Notes: generated by a model from the sequence alone, not told the origin. 23,862 nucleotides of DNA from UBA4661 sp002405405 (GCA_036847245.1 DAIUAL010000023.1:1-23862), one strand, 5' to 3'; shown: positions 1 to 9,008, counted from the stretch's first letter. A program made the numbers and translations.

Positions 1-1
1 A

Positions 2-232
2 GGTTATAGAATACAAATTGCTATCTATCTCGCTCCATTGATAGTGTTTGAGGGAATACTGATTGGTCAGCCGATGAATTTAGTGTTCTCGCAAATTGAA
101 GTCATTGCCATTGTCATTTCGGCAGGAGTACTCTTTATGATTACTCAAGATGGTGAATCAAACTGGATGGAGGGCGTGATGTGCTTAGCAGTGTATTGCA
201 TTTTAGGAATTGCCTTTTTCTTTTTGCCATAA
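2..232 (+). CDS. Ca2+/H+ antiporter (CAX family), C-terminal fragment
   Basis: Partial gene: the reading frame is open from base 2, so the 5' end lies outside the window; the stop is TAA at 230-232. The visible 76 residues form the last two or three membrane segments of a cation/proton antiporter of the CaxA/ChaA type, which exports Ca2+ across the inner membrane in exchange for H+. The recognisable signature is QIA-x-x-x-AP, then GQPMNLVFSQIEV, then DGESNWMEGV and a final LAVYCILGIAFFFLP. This closely follows the usual C-terminus of bacterial CAX proteins (PMN-x-VF, DG-x-x-xW-x-EG, YxILG-x-xF). A TTG at 38 could be read as a start but lies inside the conserved helix and is not the real start. 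The next gene begins 18 bases downstream on the same strand, so the two are probably co-transcribed. Substrate specificity (Ca2+ versus Na+/K+) cannot be judged from this fragment. Confidence 0.85.
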   Translation, partial: GYRIQIAIYLAPLIVFEGILIGQPMNLVFSQIEVIAIVISAGVLFMITQDGESNWMEGVMCLAVYCILGIAFFFLP

Positions 233-250
233 CATGAAAAGCATAGCAAA

Positions 251-1339
251 ATGAACACATTTGATGTTATCATACTAGGGCAAGGATTTGCCGGTACATC
301 GCTCGCCTTAGCACTGCGCGAATTGGGTGCGCGAGTTCATATTTTTGATCCGGCACCTAAAGTCAGTGCATCCTTGATTGCGGCGGGACTCATCAACCCG
401 ATCTTAGGAAAACGCTTTACGATTGATGATGATTATGCAATGCTTTTTGCCGAAGCGAAAGAATTTTATCAACGCTATGAGCAAGCATTAGGCGAACGCT
501 TTTTTCATGAAATGTTGATTCTTCGCGTTATTGCTAATGCAGAAGAAGCTGTGCATCTTGCTAAGCGCAATGGGGATGCACGATACGGAGATTTTTTTGC
601 ACATGAGCAACTACCTCTCCCGCCAAATATCCATGCACCCTTTGGTGCACGGTGGATACAAGGTGGTGCATGGCTTGATGCCGAAAAGTATTTGCACACA
701 ATGCGGGCACTGTTTGCTTCACAAATGCAGATAACAACAGCTATGCCTACAGAAAGTAGTATTGATGTATTCACCGATCATGTACGTGTCCGTGATTTCA
801 AGGCAGAATGGCTTGTCGACGCACGTGGGTGGGAGTCATCGCTGTCGGCATGGTGGAAGTACTTAGTCTTTCAACCTGCTAAAGGCGAAATCCTTGAAAT
901 TGCAACGACAGAATTATCACATGAATATGCAATGGTGGGAAGCACTTATTGCATCCCTCGAGGCGGTGACAAACGTGAAGAGCGACGACATATTGTGGGG
1001 GCAACGTATACGTGGGATAATCTCAACACGATTCCTACCGAGTTTGGGCGCAAAGAGTTACAAGAGCGATTTCACTCAATGACAAGCAGTCGTTATACGA
1101 TGACTGCTCATCGTGCCGCAGTTCGTCCTGCTACCGATGATCGACAACCTTATATCGGTGTGCATCCTGAACATCATCGCTTAATGCTATTTAATGGTTT
1201 TGGTTCACGGGGGTCGCTTATGACACCATGGTATGCAAAGCAATGCTCACGCCGAATGCTTCTAGGCTATGATTTACCCGGTGAATGTGATATCGAGCGA
1301 TTTCGGAGTAAGTACAATGAGCAGAACGACCTTGTTTGA
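251..1339 (+). CDS. FAD-dependent oxidoreductase, DAO family, MnmC oxidoreductase-domain-like
   Basis: 362 residues. A Rossmann-type dinucleotide-binding motif GQGFAG lies at residues 10-15, followed by an acidic end of the second strand (HIFDP) and the segment SASLIAAGLINPILGKR, which places this in the D-amino-acid-oxidase-like FAD family. Near the C-terminus, RAAVRPATDDRQPYIG and then FNGFGSRG (G316-G321) repeat the arrangement seen at the end of the MnmC oxidoreductase domain (VR-x-AT-x-D-x-x-P, then GLGSRG). MnmC(o) removes the carboxymethyl group from cmnm5(s2)U34 in tRNA to give nm5(s2)U34. The following gene overlaps it by 23 bases and is a MnmM-type methyltransferase, the enzyme for the next step, which strengthens that reading. 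Family membership is clear; the tRNA substrate is inference. Alternatives are glycine or sarcosine oxidase-like amine oxidases. No strong Shine-Dalgarno precedes the ATG at 251. Confidence 0.8.
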   Translation: MNTFDVIILGQGFAGTSLALALRELGARVHIFDPAPKVSASLIAAGLINPILGKRFTIDDDYAMLFAEAKEFYQRYEQALGERFFHEMLILRVIANAEEAVHLAKRNGDARYGDFFAHEQLPLPPNIHAPFGARWIQGGAWLDAEKYLHTMRALFASQMQITTAMPTESSIDVFTDHVRVRDFKAEWLVDARGWESSLSAWWKYLVFQPAKGEILEIATTELSHEYAMVGSTYCIPRGGDKREERRHIVGATYTWDNLNTIPTEFGRKELQERFHSMTSSRYTMTAHRAAVRPATDDRQPYIGVHPEHHRLMLFNGFGSRGSLMTPWYAKQCSRRMLLGYDLPGECDIERFRSKYNEQNDLV

Positions 1340-1949
1340 CGGACATTCACCTCGTATTCTTCCCAAAGCCGTGCCAGCGGCTCATGCTTTGGCTCGACAG
1401 TGTGTACGCAATGGTGATTGTGTAATTGATGCAACAGCCGGTAATGGCTATGACACACTCTTTCTCGCACAGTTGGTAGGCGACACCGGCGTCGTATATG
1501 CTTTTGACAAAAGTGAGCAGGCTATTGATGTAACTATGCAACGATTGTCTGAACACGGTGTGAAAGATCGTGTACATGTACTTCATGCAGGACATGAAAC
1601 TATGCATGAACATGTCGCGAAAGAACATCAAGGTAGAATTACTTGTGTCATGTTCAATCTTGGTTTTCTGCCGCATGGTGGTCGAGCTACAGCAACACGA
1701 GCATTGACAACAGTACAAGCATTGTCTTCAGCATACGAAATGCTGGCAGATGGTGGTATGATATTGATTGCATGTTATCGTGGTCATGATGGTGGCGAGG
1801 AAGAATACGAGCATGTCCTCGCATGGGCTGGAACTCGTGCGCAGAAGGAGTGTCAGACGATTCGCTATGAATTTTTAAATCAAGTCAATACACCGCCGGT
1901 ACTTATTGCCATCGAAAAAGAACATACTACTGTTAACGCATTGTTGTAA
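1317..1949 (+). CDS. mnmM: Class I SAM methyltransferase, MnmM (YtqB) family
   Basis: 210 residues from the ATG at 1317, which has a good Shine-Dalgarno (GGAG, seven bases upstream). The longer open frame back to 1269 reads into the preceding gene and lacks the family's N-terminus. SAM motif I is DATAGNGYDT (residues 38-47), with the acidic residue ending strand 2 at D64. The family hallmarks FNLGFLPHGG (113-122), YRGHDGGEEE (154-163) and a C-terminal FLNQVNTPPVLIAIEK are all present. These are the signatures of the former 'putative rRNA methylase' family, now assigned in Bacillus as MnmM, which methylates nm5(s2)U34 to mnm5(s2)U34 in tRNA. Its start lies 23 bases inside the upstream FAD oxidoreductase gene, so translation is probably coupled. 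Length is close to the roughly 190-residue Bacillus protein. Assignment to the family is strong; the tRNA activity in this organism is inferred. Confidence 0.87.
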   Translation: MSRTTLFDGHSPRILPKAVPAAHALARQCVRNGDCVIDATAGNGYDTLFLAQLVGDTGVVYAFDKSEQAIDVTMQRLSEHGVKDRVHVLHAGHETMHEHVAKEHQGRITCVMFNLGFLPHGGRATATRALTTVQALSSAYEMLADGGMILIACYRGHDGGEEEYEHVLAWAGTRAQKECQTIRYEFLNQVNTPPVLIAIEKEHTTVNALL

Positions 1950-1967
1950 CGAAAAGAGGATTGCCTC

Positions 1968-3899
1968 ATGGCACGTATTCCCGAACATATTGTTGAGCAA
2001 ATTCGCCAATCTACTGATATCATTAGTGTTATTGGCGAAGTGGTGATGCTGCGTCAGCGCGGACGTAATTATATCGGGCTTTGTCCATTTCATAATGAAA
2101 AAACACCATCGTTTAATGTCAATCATGAGCGTGGTATTTACAAATGTTTTGGGTGTGGTAAAGGTGGCGATGCTGTTAAGTTTCACATGGATTACTATAA
2201 GCAAAGTTATGGTGAAGCGTTGCGAGCACTGGCTGAGAAAGCCGGTATTCGTCTTGAGGAAGATCATAGCACCGACAGTATCAGCAACTTTGATATTGCA
2301 TATTCTGCACTCTATCAAGCGGCGAATTTTTATCAATGTCTGTTGATGAAACATGAAGGATATTCTGCATTGGAATATGTTCGCGGGCGTGGTTTTACTG
2401 CTGATACTATCGAAAAATTTATGTTGGGTTATGCGCCTGATACATGGGATTTTCTCACGAAAGAACTACGCATACAAGGCTTTACAGAGGAAACACTGAC
2501 CGATACCGGATTAGTCGTGCGCAAAGAAGAAACAGGTCGTATTTATGATCGTTTTCGTGGTCGCTTGATGTTTCCCATTCATAATGAAGTAGGTCGTGTT
2601 ATCGGATTCGGTGCGCGTCAGCTTGCTGATGATGGTATGGGAAAATATATCAATTCGCCACAAGGGTTGGTCTATGACAAAAGCAAAGTACTGTATGGTA
2701 TAGCGCAAGCAAAAGAAGAAATTCGTCGGAAGGGATATGTCATTTTGACGGAAGGATATGCTGATGTAATAACTGTGTGGCAAGCGGGATTTAAGAATGT
2801 AGTTGCTTCAAGTGGTACTGCATTGACAAGAGAACAATTGCGCTTGCTTGCGCGCTACACGACACACTTGAAATGTGTGTATGATGCCGACAATGCGGGT
2901 ATCAATGCAGCACTGCGTGGTACAGAACTGGCTCTCGAAGAGGGGTTTGATGTTGATATTGTACGCTTACCGCAGGGTGATGACCCCGATAGTATTATTC
3001 GTACAAAGGGAGCAGAAGCATTCGCACGAGCATTGGAACAAGCAGTATCCTTCATCGATTTTAAGGCAGATATTGCCAAGCAGCAAGGATTACTCGCAAC
3101 ACCACGCGGACAAACACAAGCAGTACGAGGATTGGTAGAAACTATTGCAAAAGTATCGGATCGAATCAAACGTGATTTTATGGTGCAGAGTTTGGCGCAA
3201 AGATTTGGTTTGCGTGAAACAGATGTCCATAAAGAATTGGCTGAAGCTTTACGCTCGCAAATGCGAACTCGCAAAGGGGGATCCACAGATAGACAAACTC
3301 ATACACGCTCAGAAATTACTCAAGGCAGACAGAGTATCATACGTGAGGAGATGCAGACTGTAGAAGAGCAGGAAGTACCGACAACAGAAACAAGTATTGA
3401 ACTCTATCCAGAAGAAGAAAAATTATTACGTGTTATGCTAACCTTGCAAGAGGCAATCCCACATATTACAGAGGTATTGCAGGTACAGGCAAAGCATTTT
3501 ATAACACCGAGTGCCCAAAAACTCTATATGCGTATCGTTGAGGTTGCCTCTACACAAGCAAACGATATTCTGCATACACTTATTGCTGATGAATCGCTTT
3601 CACAAGAAGAAGAAGAAATGATTACGGGGTTTGCGATTGAAAGTGAAGCACCAAGTACATACTGGAAAGAACAGTTGTCAGTAGTTGTACCGGATGAAAC
3701 GCGCCAAATGGTTGATGATTGTGCACGCGGATTAATACTTCGACTTCTAGAACAAGAGCTTGTTGCATTGCAAATTGCCCAAAAGAAAAACCCTGAGGAA
3801 TTCAGTGGTTTTGAGAGATATATGCAAATTCTTGAGGCAAAAAGGAGGATTGAAGCACAGCGCGGTCTTGAACTTGCCGAGCCGATTGATTCCTTGTAA
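1968..3899 (+). CDS. dnaG: DNA primase
   Basis: 643 residues, a normal length for bacterial primase, which synthesises RNA primers at the replication fork. An AGAGGA Shine-Dalgarno lies seven bases before the ATG. The N-terminal CHC2 zinc-binding domain has its ligands at C39, H42, C60 and C63 (CPFHNEKTPSF, then KCFGCG). The RNA-polymerase core segment contains VIGFGARQL and KYINSPQG. The Toprim domain shows the catalytic Glu at E262 (LTEGYADV) and the metal-binding pair D306/D308 (YDADNAG). A low-complexity, Glu/Thr/Arg-rich linker around residues 435-475 leads into a helical C-terminal domain, expected to bind the DnaB helicase. Only 18 bases separate it from the methyltransferase gene upstream, so dnaG looks like the last gene of the antiporter-oxidoreductase-methyltransferase run. 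The usual rpsU or rpoD partners are not visible here. It converges with the response regulator gene; I see no clear terminator in the 49-base gap. Confidence 0.97.
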   Translation: MARIPEHIVEQIRQSTDIISVIGEVVMLRQRGRNYIGLCPFHNEKTPSFNVNHERGIYKCFGCGKGGDAVKFHMDYYKQSYGEALRALAEKAGIRLEEDHSTDSISNFDIAYSALYQAANFYQCLLMKHEGYSALEYVRGRGFTADTIEKFMLGYAPDTWDFLTKELRIQGFTEETLTDTGLVVRKEETGRIYDRFRGRLMFPIHNEVGRVIGFGARQLADDGMGKYINSPQGLVYDKSKVLYGIAQAKEEIRRKGYVILTEGYADVITVWQAGFKNVVASSGTALTREQLRLLARYTTHLKCVYDADNAGINAALRGTELALEEGFDVDIVRLPQGDDPDSIIRTKGAEAFARALEQAVSFIDFKADIAKQQGLLATPRGQTQAVRGLVETIAKVSDRIKRDFMVQSLAQRFGLRETDVHKELAEALRSQMRTRKGGSTDRQTHTRSEITQGRQSIIREEMQTVEEQEVPTTETSIELYPEEEKLLRVMLTLQEAIPHITEVLQVQAKHFITPSAQKLYMRIVEVASTQANDILHTLIADESLSQEEEEMITGFAIESEAPSTYWKEQLSVVVPDETRQMVDDCARGLILRLLEQELVALQIAQKKNPEEFSGFERYMQILEAKRRIEAQRGLELAEPIDSL

Positions 3900-3948
3900 G
3901 ACAAGCATTCATCATGCTCCGTGTTGACATCATGAGCACGCGAACAAC

Positions 3949-5316
3949 TTATGTAGATGGTTGATCCGATGATGGAAAGAATTCATTTTTCAACTCTTCT
4001 TTGTCATCGGCAATAATTGTATCGCGCATGGTGGAATGATGATGATGGTGCTCTACACCAATGAATGCTGTAAAAGAATTTTTTGTCAGCTGGTGTGTAA
4101 AAGGGAACTCAGAGTACCATGCATATCGTGTTTGTTCAAGTTTTTCGATAGTAAGACGTGCACCAAGTGAGCTTTGTACAAGTTCAACTTGAAAATCGCT
4201 GAAATATGCAATCATACCATTGATAATACGACGAAGCACCTGCATAAGAGCGTCGCATGTTGTTTGAAGCATGCTAACTTTTTGATTGAGAAGCAATGAG
4301 CCAAGAGCAAGCAACTCATCACGTCCTGCAAAAAAACCTAAGTGCAAGGAAAACTGTTTTGATGTGTCAGCTAAGACTGCTTCCACAGCAATCTGATAAC
4401 CTGATGGTGTTGCTTGATAAGCTTGATATCCTAAAATAGAGTCATTAGCCTCTCGGAGCATAGTACGGACACCTGCAAGTAGTTGTCGAATAAGTTGTCG
4501 GCGTAAGAAGTCCACAACGCAAAGATTGTAGCTCCCTTCTTCTTCAATAACATGATAGATGATGTCACGAATAAAATGGTGTGGCTCGGGCGTTTGAATG
4601 AGTTTTTTGCCGGTAAGCAAAGATGACTCAGGCAGGGCTAGGATTGAGACCTGAGCGCTGTAGAAAAAACAGCACGGCTTGCAGACATGGACAGTTTCGC
4701 AAAACTGCTGCAAGACATTTTGCCAATCGTACTCAGCATTACGATCAGTATCATGGGTTAAAAAAAATACAGCATCAGGTTTTGTTTCGATAAATTTTTT
4801 ACGTGCTTGATATTCAGACTCCACCGCAGTAATAGTAAAATTACCCATAAGGTATTCTTGAAATACCTGACGAAACTCACGATCACGACCAACTAACAAA
4901 ACATGCTCGATATTATCAGGCGTGTGGAGCAAATTAGCTTGTTGTGCCGCATTGCTCATGATGGTACTCAATCGCTTAGGAGTCTCCTTCGTATCCATGG
5001 GTTTCATGATATAATCAGCTACACCAAGTTTTAATACCGTAGCAATAATTCCGGCATCTGTTTCCGAGGAGATCACAACAATTGGCAAGTTTGCCAGTGC
5101 TTTCGACTGACGGAGTACTTGCAAAACAGCCACACCATGAACACGTGGCATGTTCAGGTCGAGAATCATGAGGTGAATAGTAGTTTGACGAAGAACCTCA
5201 AATGCTCTATCGGCACTATCTGCATGGATGATAGTGCAGTAGGGGTTAACCTCACGTATCATTGCCTCAATGATGCGTCGGATAAATTTATCATCATCAA
5301 CAACTAGTATAACCAT
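3949..5316 (-). CDS. Response regulator with a degenerate second receiver and a possible CheX-like output domain
   Basis: 455 residues from the ATG at 5316; a GTG two codons upstream (5322) is an alternative start. The first receiver domain (residues 1-120) is complete: acidic cluster D7-D9, phospho-acceptor D53 (ILDLNMP), S84/S85 and K105 (IMKPMD). A second receiver-like fold follows (about 136-260, starting HVLLVGRD), but the phospho-acceptor place after strand 3 (DAVFFLTHD) has no Asp, so it is probably a pseudo-receiver. Residues 265-420 form an alpha/beta domain resembling the CheX/CheC phosphatase class (LRRIINGMIAYFS), but the catalytic E-x-x-N signature is not intact because Arg stands where Glu is expected. 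Five consecutive His at 423-427 precede a charged tail. There is no DNA-binding domain and no adjacent histidine kinase. The receiver call is certain; the output-domain call is tentative. Confidence 0.8.
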   Translation of the reverse strand: MVILVVDDDKFIRRIIEAMIREVNPYCTIIHADSADRAFEVLRQTTIHLMILDLNMPRVHGVAVLQVLRQSKALANLPIVVISSETDAGIIATVLKLGVADYIMKPMDTKETPKRLSTIMSNAAQQANLLHTPDNIEHVLLVGRDREFRQVFQEYLMGNFTITAVESEYQARKKFIETKPDAVFFLTHDTDRNAEYDWQNVLQQFCETVHVCKPCCFFYSAQVSILALPESSLLTGKKLIQTPEPHHFIRDIIYHVIEEEGSYNLCVVDFLRRQLIRQLLAGVRTMLREANDSILGYQAYQATPSGYQIAVEAVLADTSKQFSLHLGFFAGRDELLALGSLLLNQKVSMLQTTCDALMQVLRRIINGMIAYFSDFQVELVQSSLGARLTIEKLEQTRYAWYSEFPFTHQLTKNSFTAFIGVEHHHHHSTMRDTIIADDKEELKNEFFPSSDQPST

Positions 5317-5489
5317 AGTCACAACTGTCTAGGCAGAAACAAAGACGAATAAATGCAATCTGCTGAAAAGAAATATATCTCGACAAGCACGGCGGTATAT
5401 ATTGAAACAATATTTTTCACATCTAGAAACCACAAAATGGGAAAAGATTTCATGTTTTACCGAAAATTTTTGTGCTCTTGCGACGATGT

Positions 5490-7403
5490 TTAGCGGCGCC
5501 CTTCTAGTGTGATCTCTAATTCTTTGCGGTCGCTTTCATTCTTACCACGAAGAATAATGACTTTGACTTTTTCACCTGCTTTAAATCGACCAAGCGCATA
5601 TGTGTAGTCATAAACATTAGAGATCTTCTGCCCACCAAATTCAATCATAATATCACCCTCTTGTAAGCCTCCTTTCTGTGCGGGACTGCCCTCGCGAACG
5701 CCGGCAACCTTCATACCCTTGGGATGTTCGCCATAGTCGGGAATTGAACCAACATAAACACGGAAACCACCGGTACGCTGTGTTGCATTGGATTGTACCT
5801 TTGTAAAGACCGGACGAATGGGTGTACTGGCAACACTTCGTGTAATCCGATGAATGTACTGTACAATGCGTTCTTCATCGACAATACTGATTTTATCCCA
5901 TGTGTCGGTTGGTCGATGATAGTCTTCATGCAGTGACGTGAAAAAGTGGAGTACGGGAATCTCTTTAGCATAAAAACTTGCATGGTCGCTGGGTCCAAAA
6001 CCATCAGCTGTTTTTGCAAGAATAAATTTTGATGTCTTATTGAGAGAGTCAAGGAGTGTATTCCACACAGGTGATGTACCCGTGCCGGTAATGGAAAGTT
6101 GATCATTTTTCATACGACCAACCATGTCAAGATTAAGCATTGCAATAACAGATGACAGTGCTATCGGTGGATATTTACAGAACCATGCAGAGCCAAGCAA
6201 ACCCGATTCTTCACCTGAGAATGCTGCAAATACTACAGGGCGTTGCAGAGGCGTGCGTGCAATGAGGGCGGCAAGTGCTAGCATGCCGGCTGTACCGGAA
6301 GCATTGTCGTCTGCACCAAAGTGAATGCGATTGTCTTTGCCTGCATAAAGCGAGTTCTCACTACCATAGCCCAAATGGTCATAATGTGCACCGATAATGA
6401 TATACTCATTGGCATAGCGTGGATTGGTGCCGGGTATCATGCCAACAATATTGGAAGTCGGTGCTTCAATAGCATCAACATCAACACTCAAGGTCATGCG
6501 TGAGGTAATCGCAAAACTTTGTGGTCGTTTAGTTTCTTGCAGTATGCGGTGCAGTGTAGCGACGGGTTTGTCAGGATAGAGTAATTGATTTATTGCACTG
6601 TGATCGGCTGATACAATTGCAATACCTCCCGAACCGGTACGATCAACTTTGAGCTGCTGTACAGATGTTTTTTCTTCTGTTGATGGTTCTACAACAATGA
6701 CTGCTGCCGCGCCATGTTCGCGAGCATTGAGTGCTTTACGTCGAACATTTTCAAACTCTGCAAATTTGCTGTGTGGATTGTTAGGTTCCGGGGTGCCACT
6801 GAGTATAACAACAATTTTATCGCGAGTGTCGATATTTGCATAATCGTCGTAACCGATTTCGCTTGCCGAAATACCATATCCGCAAAATACCAGATCACCT
6901 GTCACAGTTGTATCAGCTGAAAAACCATAAGGCATATACGTTTCTCCAGGTGTCCATGTGATATTGAGTGGCGGTAAAGCGCGTTGTTGTACCATACCTT
7001 CGACCATGGCATGTGACTGTATCGAGCAAGTATTTTTTGCGCCGAGTTTCATGCTGACGCGATAGTTAAATGATTGTGTATAATGTACTCCATCGGTGTA
7101 TGTGCTTACAGGCATAGGTTGTAGTCCTATTTTCTTGAACTGCTCAATAATGTATGATTCTGCAAGTTTGCCTCCCTTGGTGCCTGGAGCACGTCCTTCA
7201 AATTGTTCACTTGCCAGAGCGCGAATGTGTGTACGAATTTGTTGCGCGAGTGTAGCAGTAGAACGTTGAATTGTTGGTGATGCTTTCTGCCTTTGTGCAC
7301 TGCTCTTTAAAACATACCATGGTGTACTGAGAACAAAGAGAAGAAAGAGTGAGAGGACTGATGTGCGCCCAAATGAACGGGGTGAATTTTCGTACTTTTG
7401 CAT
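5490..7403 (-). CDS. Secreted M28-family zinc aminopeptidase with PA and PDZ domains
   Basis: 637 residues. A short basic start and hydrophobic stretch (VLSLFLLFVLSTPWYVL, about residues 15-32) followed by SSAQ form a signal peptide, so the enzyme acts in the periplasm or outside the cell. A PA-type insert spans about residues 150-300 (CGYGIS, then GAAAVIVVEP). The M28 catalytic domain follows, with the five usual positions: H340 (GAHYDH), D365/D366 (FGADDNASG), the general-base and ligand pair E398/E399 (SGEESGLLG), D426 (NLDMVG) and H496 (DYHRPTDT). This is the co-catalytic two-zinc set of aminopeptidases that trim N-terminal residues from peptides. A PDZ domain occupies about 550-635 (GSPAQKGGLQEGDIMIEFGG) and may bind peptide termini. 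All catalytic residues are present, so it should be active. It is divergent from the flippase gene and lies 173 bases upstream of the response regulator gene on the same strand. Natural substrates are unknown. Confidence 0.93.
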   Translation of the reverse strand: MQKYENSPRSFGRTSVLSLFLLFVLSTPWYVLKSSAQRQKASPTIQRSTATLAQQIRTHIRALASEQFEGRAPGTKGGKLAESYIIEQFKKIGLQPMPVSTYTDGVHYTQSFNYRVSMKLGAKNTCSIQSHAMVEGMVQQRALPPLNITWTPGETYMPYGFSADTTVTGDLVFCGYGISASEIGYDDYANIDTRDKIVVILSGTPEPNNPHSKFAEFENVRRKALNAREHGAAAVIVVEPSTEEKTSVQQLKVDRTGSGGIAIVSADHSAINQLLYPDKPVATLHRILQETKRPQSFAITSRMTLSVDVDAIEAPTSNIVGMIPGTNPRYANEYIIIGAHYDHLGYGSENSLYAGKDNRIHFGADDNASGTAGMLALAALIARTPLQRPVVFAAFSGEESGLLGSAWFCKYPPIALSSVIAMLNLDMVGRMKNDQLSITGTGTSPVWNTLLDSLNKTSKFILAKTADGFGPSDHASFYAKEIPVLHFFTSLHEDYHRPTDTWDKISIVDEERIVQYIHRITRSVASTPIRPVFTKVQSNATQRTGGFRVYVGSIPDYGEHPKGMKVAGVREGSPAQKGGLQEGDIMIEFGGQKISNVYDYTYALGRFKAGEKVKVIILRGKNESDRKELEITLEGRR

Positions 7404-7529
7404 ATACTAATGATTAACAATGAAAACAATGCGAAGAAGTAGTATCACACTCAAGAAACACAATGTTTCGCGTGGGTATTTCTACACAATAGTAAGCAAC
7501 TCTTCGCTTAAGAACAACCTCGAATTTTT

Positions 7530-9008
7530 ATGATTGGAAAACTCCGCTCGCTCACCTCTGATACGCTTGTCTATGGCATGAGTACAATTGTAGGGCGGTT
7601 CCTGACATTTTTGTTGACACCGATTTACACGAATTACTTGACCTAAGCGGAACTTGGGGAAACAGCGTATTTATATTCACTCATTGCTTTTGTCAATATC
7701 CTCTATGGGTTTGGTTTAGATTCTGCTTTTTTCAAGTTTTATAACAAAGAGAATCGCGCAACAACAGAACATGTTTTTTCGGTAGCATTTACGATGATTC
7801 TCGCGGTGAGCGGATGCATAACATTGCTTATTACCATGACGAATACAACATGTGCTTCACTGCTTGATGTATGGAGTCGTAAAGCCGGTATGGGGGATAT
7901 TGTTGCTATTGCCGCATGGATTGCTTTTTATGATGCTCTCACGGTGATACCATATGCTGCTCTGCGTATGGCGCGCAAAGCACGGCGTTTTGCAATGACA
8001 AAGTTTGCTGTGATTGTTGTTAATGTGATTGCTAATCTGGTGCTGGTCGTCGGTATGAAACAAGGAATTATGGGTGTTTTTATTGCAGGGATGATTTCTT
8101 CAATTGTAGGTGTCTTCTTAGTTGCACCTGAGATTGCGCAATTTTTGCGAACGCGATTTGATACATCGCTTCTTCGTGAAATGCTTGCTTTTGGTTTGCC
8201 TACCATTCCGAGTGGTTTCGCAGCAATGATGCTGCAAGTGATTGATCGACCTATTATGCAACTCATGGCTGGCGCCGATGAAGTTGGTATGTATCAAGCA
8301 AATTTTCGTCTTGCTTTGCCTATGATGATGATGGTAACGATGTTTGAATACGCCTGGAAACCATTTTTCTTGTCACATTCTTCCGGCAAAGAGGCACGAA
8401 CATTATTTCCTCGTGTACTAACCTATTTTACGGTTGCTTGTTCTCTTGTTTTCCTTAGCACATCGCTGCTCATGGAATATGTTGTGCGCATGCCTTTTGT
8501 CGGCGGGCGTTTTATTAATCCTATCTATTGGAGTGGCTTAGGTATTATCCCTATTATTTTGTTAGCATATTTTTGCTTGGGAATTTACACCAACTTGACA
8601 GCAGGTATTTACATCCGCAAACGGACAAAATATCTGCCAATAGCAACCGGTGTTGCAGCAGGCGTAAAAGTAGTACTAAATCTTGCACTTATACCTCTGA
8701 TTGGTATGTGGGGTGCAGCATGGGCTACAGTTGCAGCGTATGGTATTTCTGCATTTTTATTATGCCGTATGGCGGTAAAAATTTTTCCGATACAGTATGA
8801 ATGGCGGCGTATGCTTATTCTTATCGCCTTAACTGCAACTACTTTCGTTGTTGCAAATTGGCTTACTCTGTCTCTTTCGATAAGTGTAGCAATTGCACTG
8901 CGTATACTTTTTGTGTTTGTACCGCTTATTATTTTTGCGCTTCTTTTCTTAGACGATGATGAGCGTAATGCGCTTGTACGACTTTCAGGTAAGGTTCGGC
9001 GAATATGA
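7530..9008 (+). pseudogene. Polysaccharide flippase (Wzx/MATE-like), interrupted by an in-frame stop at codon 39
   Basis: Read through, the frame from ATG 7530 to TGA 9006-9008 spans 493 codons including the internal stop, the normal size for a membrane flippase that moves lipid-linked sugars across the inner membrane. The N-terminal part reads VYGMSTIVGRFLTFLLTPIYTNYLT, then TAA (7644-7646), then AELGETAYLYSLIAFVNILYGFGLDSAFFKF. Both sides match the first two helices of the family, where this position is typically in the linker before AE-x-G. A single C-to-T change from CAA would create the stop; there is no frameshift. Downstream, many hydrophobic segments continue without a break (GLPTIPSGFAAMMLQVIDR, then repeated 18-22-residue helices). 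No ATG, GTG or TTG follows the stop in frame until ATG 7794, which would lose about the first two helices. It is either a recent pseudogene, a sequencing error, or read through. It heads the cluster with dctA and the glycosyltransferase. Confidence 0.85.

Noticed and set aside
1347..1718. 123-codon open frame on the - strand opposite the mnmM gene
   Set aside because: Cys/Ser/Met-rich shadow translation opposite a strongly supported conserved gene.
3900..3948. Possible terminator between dnaG and the response regulator
   Set aside because: CATCATG occurs twice as a direct repeat, not as a stem, and no hairpin with a T-run could be drawn.
7431..7507. Inverted seven-base sequences GCGAAGA and TCTTCGC in the divergent peptidase/flippase gap
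   Set aside because: They are 63 bases apart and short; chance is likely in a 126-base gap.
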